Source: Erythrobasidium yunnanense | Lineage: Eukaryota; Basidiomycota; Cystobasidiomycetes; Erythrobasidiales; Erythrobasidiaceae | Assembly: GCA_001600175.1 (NCBI GenBank) | Contig: BCJC01000004.1 | Span: forward strand, 1,054,001 to 1,118,000 | Length of the DNA: 64,000 nucleotides | Direction: 5' to 3' | Shown here: piece after piece, positions 55,817 to 64,000 of the stretch | Position numbering within the stretch: the stretch's first letter is position 1 | Layout of the letters: each line of letters starts with the position of its first letter | Notes under the pieces: generated by a model | Seen by the model: the letters and a program-made list of their open reading frames with translations, nothing else | Database searches by the model: none | What the model was told of the DNA's origin: nothing | Program-made: the position numbers and the translations under genes

Positions 55817-56651
55817 GCCGTGCTCGATCGGGCGAAAGTCCTTCCGCACAATAGCAGGTAGCGAATCTGCGGATATCTGCCACGTCAACCTCGTACTGGC
55901 GCCTACTTCGCGCAGATTTACAGAAAAACCTCCCAGTGCCTCCGGCAAGCAGAGCGTTCAAGAGCTGTCGCGCCTGTATGGAACAGGCGAAGGTTTCGTC
56001 TACACTCGAAGCTCTGTCATATGTCATATAACACAAGCGAGGGGAGCGGTCGATGGCACGGCTGGCAGAAGATCAAGCCGATTCGTGCTAAACAGTACCG
56101 GTGCTACGGCCCCAAGGCTTTAGCCTTCTACGGCTGCCCATCTGCATTCACAAGGCAGTCACTCACGTATAGGCAACTCTGTATATCTTCAAGACCAGCT
56201 GCTGGACAATCTTCACGGGGAGCGAGTGCTGGCTATCAATGGCTTAGAGTTCAGCAGCCCAAGCATCCCATCTTCCTATTCGCAAAACATCTGAACATCT
56301 GAACAACAGTAGACCAGTCTTATGATCTATAGATATGTCTCTGCATTTTATAATGTTCAGCTTCAAAGACGCATATTGCTATCATCAGCCTTGGCCGAAC
56401 TTGTAATTAGCGTACATGGACAATCTTCTGGCGTGTTAGATCATGTCGGTGTGCAAAGCTTCTCATGACCGAGTGATACTTTGGCCAGTTGATACAGGAG
56501 CTTATTGCGTCTTGCTCTCGCTCAATCGAATACAACCATCTCGCACCATGCTTTCTCTGGTCATAGCATAACAACAACCGGTACTTCCTTCGGCTGGGAC
56601 ACTCTCGAAGGCTTTCTGGCGACATTTGCAGCGTCATGATACCCGAGTATC
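55817..56651. other. Interval between the EFR3-like gene and LDB17
   Basis: About 0.8 kb. The first 200 bases stay open in frames that could continue the EFR3-like gene (for instance GNQVANLRISATSTSYW after a spliced junction near 55759/55852), but no motif decides. The remainder is taken as the promoter of the next gene; a minus ORF at 56407-56637 is not supported. Confidence 0.35.
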
Positions 56652-58853
56652 ATGTCAGCACGGCTGCCCAATTCTGGAGCGGTCAGCGCCAATCTACAGA
56701 ACGCAGTATATCTGGATACTTACGATGAGCGTACAGAACTCGAGGACATTCTATCGGTTCCAGCGCAAGCGAGTCTCGAAGAGATCGATCTGGCTATGAG
56801 GACATTTGTGTTCTTTTGCGCAAGATACTACCGTGCGGGCGCAGCTTGTATTGTCAATACATTGAGCTGACGGCGCGTGTGTCCAGATGAATACCTCAGC
56901 TCATCAAATCCAGAACTCGAGTACGCCGTGCACGAATTCGACCGGGCTCTGCACATGCTTCTCGAGTCGCACTTCTACAATTCGCACTCGGACAGGATGG
57001 TCAACATAGCTATGGATCTTGTAGAGATGGTGGGTACATCGCAATTATTACCAGCTGCTCAGCTCACATTTGGGCGAAACAGCGTCACAGCCAAGACTCG
57101 CAACACGGCACGACTCAGCTTCATCTTCTTCTACGCCTTCTCATACAGCATGGCACGCGGAAACCACATGTCTTCAAACTGTTGCGGCAGCCCCGGATGA
57201 GCGCTACTAGACAGACAAGCAGGCCTTTCATCCAGATGTTGATCGAGGTGCTCAATAGAACAGAGGAGGAAGCGCATGCTAGTGGAGAGAACAGTAGTGT
57301 TGAAGGAATGGTGGGCTCTGATACGACCATCCTGCTATACGAAGTGCTGCGCGTGAAACGACTGTCGAGCGAAGAACTGCGTGAGCAAATCTACGTTAGA
57401 TATCCTTGGCTAGTGTGCTGATGAGCGATGTAGCACTATTCGAGGAAAAGTTCATCCGGCATCTCTTCGAGATCATCGAGCAGACCCGTGATGGGGACGA
57501 GGAGTACAATTACTGTCTAGTGCGCTTGATCGTGAGTACTCAGAAGCTTCCGAATATAGCTATATGCTGATGTACTCACTCAGATCGCTCTTAATGAGCA
57601 ATTCATGGTCGCCGGCCTGGAGCATCACAGCCATTCGCATGGACACGGCCATCATGGGAATCACAAGAAATCGTCATTACCGACCGAATCACATAATCTC
57701 GTCCTCAAGATCATCAAGGACAAACTAGGGAATAGCAAGACGTTCGGCGAGAACCTTATCTTCATTCTCAATCGCCTAAGTGGGTCTTTCGTAGCGCCAT
57801 AGCAGATTCGCTCTGAATACTTGCCTCTGTGAATCCAGATAGCAGTGGTGGTGAAGCGTCACCGGAAGACTTATGCACCTCTCTACTTATTCTCAAGATT
57901 CTATACCTCCTCTTCAGCACTTCCTCGACTTCGGAATACTTCTATACGAACGATTTGCGGGTGTTGGTGGATGTCTTCATCCGCGAACTGCTGGATCTTC
58001 CGGAAGAGAGCGAAGGGGTGAGTATGGCAGCCTCGAATATTCTGTCTTCAGCTAGCTGACATCGTCTCTGCAGCTACGGCATACCTACCTGAGAGTGCTG
58101 CATCCCCTCATGACGAATACACAACTACGGACGTACCCATACAAGCATGCAGAGCTACGCTCGACTTTACTTGCTCTACTGTCGAACGAGCACATTCGGA
58201 CTGTCAGCCCTACAACGCGGCGCCTGGTCGAGCGTAATCTGAGTGCCGAGTGGTGTACAGCTCTAGATCCGCCTCCTACAAGTTCGCAAGCCGTGCAAGC
58301 TGAAGCGAAGCTGGCTAAAGAGATGAGCACCATGGCATTGAAGAGTCCGAAAGTCGACCTGCTGAAAGTCGAAGAAGGGATGCATAGTAATGGGCAGAGT
58401 ACTACCAGCGTCAATGCTGTAGCTGGCGCGGAGATGTCGCCTGCGCGAAACAGGAAGATCAGCCTAAGCGGCTTTTTGGGCAAGAACCGTGCGAGTCCGA
58501 AAGATCCGCAGCATCAGCAAGGGCAGCCAGCAGACCAGCCAGACAGACAGCCTTTTCATTACCGTATCAGAAAACCTTCGTCAAGAGGACCAAACGAGCA
58601 GCAAAGCCAGCTGTCAGGGTCTGTCGACTCGGTCCTTCCTTCATTCACATCGAAGAAAGGCAAAGTACCTCCTCCACGACCGCCAAAGTCGGCGAGATCT
58701 CTGGAAACATCGCAGAGTCTGCCGGGAACGCCGCCAGAAAGTGCAGATAGCTTATCTGCGGACGATGCGAGTATCAAGACAACGAGGTCTAGGAGAGCAC
58801 CTCCCCCTACGCCATCTCGCAAGAGAGGTCAGACGCAGACCGGCCAAGCTTGA
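56652..58853 (+). CDS. LDB17: LDB17/SPIN90 family actin-regulating endocytic protein
   Basis: Seven exons (56652-56832, 56887-57029, 57083-57380, 57434-57531, 57584-57779, 57839-58017, 58074-58853) give 624 aa. The helical SPIN90 leucine-rich domain covers about 50-420, with [81 protein letters not shown] and [12 protein letters not shown]. The tail is disordered and carries SH3-binding proline motifs ([24 protein letters not shown]). LDB17/Dip1 activates Arp2/3 to make seed actin filaments at endocytic sites. A His-rich insert ([15 protein letters not shown]) sits in a loop near 252-266. Strong family call. Confidence 0.9.
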
Positions 58854-59012
58854 CGGATGTGACCTATTCGCAGTTTAGTAAAGTCCAGTCCTCAGTATGT
58901 TGTCCCCTTTCTTTCGCAACGCAACCATTCCCTTCTTGTTGTTTTGAGCCGCATGCAGACTCTGCGCTGTGCAGTTCTATGCTCACACATCAAGGGCAAA
59001 TGGCATCGTCGA

Positions 59013-59524
59013 TTACGCTTCTATGCCATCGGACTGGTCCGGTTGCCGCTCGTCTAGGAACTTCTCCAACTCTTCTATCGGCACCAAGGAAGGTGGATTT
59101 GGGATCTTGCGTCTCCATATCTCTTGGCCACCCTCGTATATGACAATTGTCGGCCACCAGACAACTTTGGCTGTTTGCTGAACAGTGGATCCAGGTTCCT
59201 CCAGTCCATTAATCTGAAAAACGCGTAGCCTGACCTGTCAGCGATCAAGGCTCTCTCAAGATCTGTTGAATCCAACGCACCTTGAAGAACCTACTATCGC
59301 CAGTACTTGGCTTCTTTGCTATCTTCTCGTAGAAGGGCGCGATGACCTGACACAACGCGCACGTACATGCTTATTAATGCTATGTTGGGCAGCACCCAGG
59401 CGACACACTCTCTCACCTTGCAAGGCGGGCATTGCGTCGAGTAGAAGTCGATAATGAACAGGCCAGGCTTTTCCAGCTCTTGCTCATAATGCTTCAAATC
59501 TGATAGCTCGAATACTCCAGCCAT
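59013..59524 (-). CDS. Thioredoxin-like protein with CPPC active site
   Basis: Three exons (59524-59417, 59346-59281, 59213-59013) give 124 aa, a single thioredoxin fold. The redox site reads TQCPPCK instead of WCGPCK. The usual cis-Pro follows a WWPT turn (KVVWWPTIVIYEGGQEIWRR), and an acidic tail ends the protein. It has no signal peptide. A CPPC pair normally gives a reducing protein; loss of the preceding Trp may lower activity or change partner choice. It is convergent with LDB17 with 159 bases between stop codons. Confidence 0.85.
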
Positions 59525-59937
59525 GTCAAAAGTTTGAATTGAAAGGCACGTCAAGAGATTTGCGGATGCGTTGTTGCTGGAAAGGATAGATCCGCGACTG
59601 TCTTTTTTTTGTTGGACATTTACCCATCAGTCTCGGTAAGCGGATCCCGTTTGCAGCTATGGCGCGATATCACGATATGCCGGATGCAAAGGACACGGAA
59701 GTCATGGGCCGTGCGGGACAGAAGCTTGCAACTGCGAATGCCAGCTTTCAAGCGCAGGCGTGTCCAGCTTCCAGATCGTCTGTCTACACGCCGAAGCCGT
59801 TTCGATTCACATAACCCGAAATCCTGTGCTAATGTACCGTGTCTGTCCTGTTATGCCCCCAAAAAAATCGTGATTCTCTAACCCTGATATCAAATGATTA
59901 CGTCTATGGCATCTCGTGCCCAATCAGTCCTGCAATT
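59525..59937. other. Interval between the thioredoxin-like gene and NCS1 permease 3' end
   Basis: Promoter of the thioredoxin-like gene and the permease 3' flank. An oligo-T run is at 59604-59610 and an oligo-A run at 59861-59867. No gene seen. Confidence 0.4.
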
Positions 59938-61913
59938 TCATGGCGTCGAACGCCCATCTTTCACATCATCATCCTCCAGCTCTTGTGACTGTGAGACTGG
60001 CGAACGCTGATCTCGGGAAGGCTCAATGCCCAGCTTCGCTGCTTCCTGAGGTGAGAAGGTTCCGAACTAATGGAAGGGTCAGAGAATCAGCACGATCCGC
60101 ACAGTATGTAAAGAAATAACTTACAGTGTCGTATTTATCGAATTCTCCAAGTCCGACAGGAGGGAATATGACATTCAAACCCCAATGAACGAGGAAAGAA
60201 ATTGCATAGCCGGTGAGAAAGCCAGTCCAGAAGACTTTGGTTAAGCCGAGAGGAACACTGTTCTTGGGGTCTACAGATGCCATGCCTCCAATCGATGGTG
60301 CAATGCCTAAGATCCAGGCGACGTATGCGCGAAGATTTACTCCGTGGAAGAAGTAATAGATGCCTTGTGGACTAGGCGTATAGAGATCGCTGAGCTTGAC
60401 TTTTTGACGGCGGACCATGTAGTAGTCGGCTGTGAAGACTCCGACTAATGGAGCCAAGATGACTGTGGAGACCAATCTTTAGCAAAAAGTGACGGAGCAA
60501 ATGATCGCAAGACTTACCGCCGAAACTGCTGAGAGTGGAAATGAAGGACGAAGCCTTGAAGATGATGTACCAAGGCTGCATAGCGATAGAGACGATCGCA
60601 ATCAAGTAAGAACCGCGACGGATGTTGATGTACTTTGGGTACAGTCCGGCAAAGTCCATGCCACCAGAGACGCCATTTTCGACAGAGTTGAGCGCTAAGA
60701 TATTGAGCAACAAGCCAACCGAGCTGAAGAAAGCGGCTGCGCGGAGCTTGGGATTGTGATAGTCTGTGTCTAGCCATAGTTGCACGATGTTAGGCGGATT
60801 CCAGAGTCCAAGCTCTACGGGATTGCCATATAGCTTGCCGGCCGCAGATGTTCCAAGAACACCGAAGACGGGAACGATCAAGCCGAAAAAGAGCACGCCA
60901 ACGGCTTGACCCCAAATCTGATTTCCTGGTCTTCTGGCGAAACGTGAGAAATCTGTTTGACTCGTCATGCCGACTGCGTTACCGCCAAGTAGAGCAGTGA
61001 TTCCTCTGACAAAGGCCCAGCCGAGTTCGGAGCCCGAGCGAGCAGTAGCAGGCTGGCTAATGTAGCTTCCCACTCCTTTAGCAGCTGCCATCAAGCCGAT
61101 GGACAGACCGAAAATGGTGATTGTACTCGCGACCAGAGCGAATCTGAGAGGCTTCCTCAGGCGATCCGGTGGAAGGTAGAGAAGCGGAATAGCAATGACG
61201 TTGTAGAGAATGAAACCGACGAACTGCTTGGTTGTCATGGATGCCGACGCAGGCAAGGTGTTCTCCAGATTCTGGTAGCCCGAGAAGATGGTGGAAAGGA
61301 TAGTGCTGATCAGGAGACCTCCGGTGAAGCTCTGGACACCATACCACACTGAAGTTTAGACCGCCTTCAGTATATGCTTGCATACACTAAGTAATGCAAA
61401 TGCTTACCGCATGTTACACCAACTCGAAGAAAGATAGGTAGAAAGGCACCCCATACACCAAAGGTGTAGCGTGCCTGAATCGTGTAGGAAATGTGCCAAA
61501 CGCCTCCGACCCTGCACATCAACATCAGCGAGTGATATACCTAGCTAAGGTAGCGCCTTACCAGCCGAGGGCCAGTACGATGCCATACAGGATGACACGA
61601 GCGATGATGGTGCAGAGAGCCGCCTGCCAAACGTTAAAGCCAACCGATAGTACCGATGCAGTTGCTTGCCATCCATAGATGGTCAGAAATACCGTACTCC
61701 AAAGACCGATGAAGTCGAAATCTCTCCACTGTCGACGACCTGGGAAGCCAAAGCGATGCCGATATCAGAACGGAGTACTGCAGCGAGAGGAGGAGAGCAA
61801 TACTGACTAGGTGGAAGAGGGACGAGATCCCGGTTTTGCCAGCGATCTGGCGGCAGTTCACCATCTTCTTGTGGTAATTGTACGACCCGCTTCACCTTCT
61901 GCAGAAAAGCCAT
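59938..61913 (-). CDS. NCS1 family nucleobase/hydantoin-type permease
   Basis: Six exons (61913-61808, 61739-61562, 61511-61408, 61348-60518, 60462-60125, 60066-59938) give 561 aa with about 12 membrane spans. Family marks: the N-terminal PPSRRQWRDFDF, WQATASVLSVGFNVWQA in helix 1-2, FLRVGVTCVWYGVQSFTGG in helix 3, NAVGMTSQTDFSRFARRP with its Asp-Phe-Ser-Arg-Phe motif, and GVFTADYYMVRR near helix 10. NCS1 proteins import uracil, cytosine, allantoin, uridine, thiamine or hydantoin by proton or sodium symport. Which one cannot be told. The divergent hydantoinase-like neighbour makes a ring-type amide such as a hydantoin or 5-oxoproline worth testing. Confidence 0.93.
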
Positions 61914-62294
61914 TGCGTAAGGGAGGAAAGACAGCTACGTGAGGTCTGCTCAGATGGCAAGAAAAAAGAAGCTGAGAAGCAGACGACGAAAGTTCGAAGA
62001 AGACTTCGGGTCTGATTTTGGTAAAGAATGGCGCAATGGCTGCGATTTTGCGGTAACGTGGGGAGAACGTGTAAATACAGCCACGGGGTCGTCTTCCGTG
62101 AAAGACAATCATCATGGCGTTTTGACGGGTGTTGACAGATAGGAGGATTATGGCGTGATACTCCAGGAACCTGCGCAGGAAGTACCGGCCGACGGTCCAC
62201 TGTTTATCCGAGAAAATTCAGGCAGCGCATCAACACAAGTACTGAGGATGCGACAGTCAGTAAGTCCATGGTCGCTACATAGTCTGCCCGCGCA
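61914..62294. promoter_or_regulatory. 381-bp divergent promoter of the permease and hydantoinase genes
   Basis: Shared by genes starting at 61913 (minus) and 62295 (plus). It contains an HGATAR word (AGATAG, 62137-62142), the type of site read by fungal nitrogen-control GATA factors; a single match can occur by chance. No ORF with motifs lies here. Confidence 0.55.
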
Positions 62295-64000
62295 ATGTCA
62301 CTGGTCAGAATCGGCGTTGATGTTGGAGGTAGGCGAAAAGCTCGCAGCATTAAGGCCGCATAGCATGCTGATGTGACAGTCTTGTAGGTACCTTCACCGA
62401 TGCTGTTATACTAGACACGTCAAAGCACGCCCAGGAAGATCGCGGAGTGCTCGCTTTCTTCAAGACCCCAACGACTTCAGACCCTACGGATGGCATAGAG
62501 ACTGCATTGAAAGCTGTACTGGCAGAAAGCAAGCTGGACAAAGCTCGCATATCTTCCGTCACTATCGGCACCACTGCCTTCTTGAACGCGGTAATCGAGC
62601 GGGACAGGCGTCGTTTGAGCCGAGTTGCTGTCATTCGCCTGTCCAAGAGCTTTCTGCGCGACGTACGACCTCTGTGTGACTGGCCGCAAGATCTGGCTGC
62701 TATCGTTCAAAGCTATGTCGGATATGCTGATGGAGGGCTCCACATCGACGGGTCTCAAGAGGCAGAAGTCATCGAAAGCCAGGTCATCGAACAATGCCAG
62801 CAACTCCGGAAGCACAATGCGACAGCCGTCGTTGTAGCTGGCGTATACTCCCCCATTGACCGCGATTTCCATCAGGAAGAAGCGGTAAGAGCCATAATCG
62901 CAAGGGAACTTCCCGAGATCGACGTGGTATGCTCGCACGAGGTAGCAAATATAGGTGAGCTTCCTATGAGTACTGGATATGCCTCCTTGCTGACTTGGCC
63001 GCCATCTCAAGGGTTTCTGGAACGAGAAAACGCATCAATACTGAACGCGTCAATTCTACGCTACGCTCGGCGGACTATTCGAAGTTTTCAGCAAGCCATT
63101 GTCAAATTGGAGCTTTCGCACTGTCCCCTCTACCTTACTCAGAATGACGGGACGGTGCTTGATGCCGTCTCAGCAGCTCGCGTACCTATTCGGACTTTCA
63201 GCTCCGGCGCGACCAACTCGATGCGAGGCGCTGCGTATCTCTCAGGCGCTACGTCCGGTCAAGACAAAGGCGAAGCAAGCATTGTCGTCGATATCGGCGG
63301 CACCACAACGGACGTTGGCATGATGCTGCCATCGGGTATGCCAAGGCAAGCTTCTGCATACGTATCCGTAACGGGCGTCAATGTCAACTACTCTCTGCCG
63401 GATCTGCACTCCGTTGGTCTCGGAGGGGGGTCGATAGTATCGCAGAACTCTGACGGTACGGCGACAGTCGGGCCTGCCTCAGTGGGGAGCAAGCTGGACG
63501 AGTTTCTCATCTTCGGCGGCAAGACAATCACCGCTACGGACATCGCAGTTGCTGCGGGCATGAGAAACGTCGGACAAAAAGCGAAAGTCCAGCATCTAAA
63601 CTCGAGTCTGATAAAGGCCGCCCAGGAGCGGATGCAGCATCTTCTAGAACAAGCTATTGATACTATCAAGACTTCGCCTGAAGATGTGCCCGTCTTTCTT
63701 ACCGGCGGTGGTTCCCTATTGGCACCTGAAATCATCAAGGGTGCATCCGTAGTCATCAAACCGCCATTTCACACTGTAGCCAATGCTGTCGGCGCGGCAT
63801 GTTCGAAAGTGGGCGCGACGATCGATATCATTCAAAATACATCCCAACACACTGCCGCCGAGGCGTCCGAAAAGGCGAAGTCACTCGCAATCGAGGCTAC
63901 CATCCAGGCCGGCGCGGTCGCACAGAGCGTATACATTGCGAAGCTCGATGTCATGCCTATCCCGTATCTGGAGAACCAAGTTCGTTCAGTCGTGACAGCT
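62295..64000 (+). CDS. Hydantoinase/oxoprolinase family protein, N-terminal part (runs off right edge)
   Basis: Exons 62295-62328, 62388-62954 and 63012 onward to the window end encode 530 residues so far. The ASKHA-type nucleotide fold is clear: RIGVDVGGTFTDAVILD at the start, IGTTAFLNAVIER, and a second phosphate loop VVDIGGTTTDVGMM, followed by VGLGGGSI and FLTGGGSLLAPEI. This is the HyuA half of hydantoinases and 5-oxoprolinases, which use ATP to open cyclic amides. Whether a HyuB half follows, as in fungal 5-oxoprolinase (about 1280 aa), cannot be seen. Intron 2 ends in AAG rather than CAG/TAG. Divergent neighbour is an NCS1 permease. Confidence 0.9.

Noticed and set aside
56407-56637. 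76-codon minus ORF upstream of LDB17
   Set aside because: No motif, no clear leader, lies in the LDB17 promoter interval.

Overview
The window looks like nuclear DNA of a filamentous or dimorphic fungus, most likely a basidiomycete. Protein-coding genes are packed tightly on both strands. They carry many short spliceosomal introns, mostly 46-75 nt, with GTRNGY donors and CTNAY branch sites, and the proteins are fungal/eukaryotic orthologues (prohibitin-2, TOM20, VPS74/GOLPH3, YJU2, MOB4, RCC1, LDB17/SPIN90). The intron density (18 exons in one ABC transporter) suggests Basidiomycota. I cannot name the species from sequence alone. Two N characters at 28620 and 28659 show this is a draft assembly, and both lie inside repeated DNA.

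Layout. 1-20 kb is mainly housekeeping: an N-terminal fragment of an unknown protein, a RhoGAP, an HMT1-type vacuolar ABC half-transporter, an APQ12-like membrane protein, prohibitin-2, a tandem pair of BTB-like genes, TOM20, VPS74 and YJU2. 20.4-25.6 kb is a young family cluster: three tandem MYND zinc-finger genes, the third broken by a frameshift, followed by an unrecognised five-exon gene. 26-32.5 kb is a repeat island. It holds two inverted, rearranged repeat blocks and a 5'-truncated LINE with target-site duplications, inserted in one block while the empty site survives in the other. An unknown gene and a THEM6-like thioesterase lie between the blocks. 33-47 kb carries a RING-LON protein, a MOB4/phocein, a GCFC/PAXBP1-like spliceosomal protein, a Ser-rich unknown, a secreted DUF1996 protein and an RCC1-type Ran exchange factor. 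47-54 kb holds an intronless deoxyribose-phosphate aldolase and a fucose-permease-type (FHS) sugar transporter, interleaved with two related F-box-like genes, one frameshifted. 54-64 kb has an EFR3-like protein, LDB17/SPIN90, a small thioredoxin-like protein, and a divergent NCS1 permease/hydantoinase pair, the latter running off the right edge.

Genes that may work together. The NCS1 permease and the hydantoinase/oxoprolinase share a 381-bp divergent promoter and suggest uptake and ring opening of a hydantoin-like or 5-oxoproline-like compound. The aldolase and FHS permease recall bacterial deoxyribose utilisation, where the transporter DeoP is also an FHS-family protein. EFR3-like and LDB17, which both act at the plasma membrane/cortical actin, are neighbours, but that may be chance.

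Gene models below were built by joining exons so that donor/acceptor sites, reading phase and protein-family motifs agree; most sum exactly to a multiple of three. No transcript data were available. I found no CRISPR arrays, rRNA genes or complete tRNA genes.
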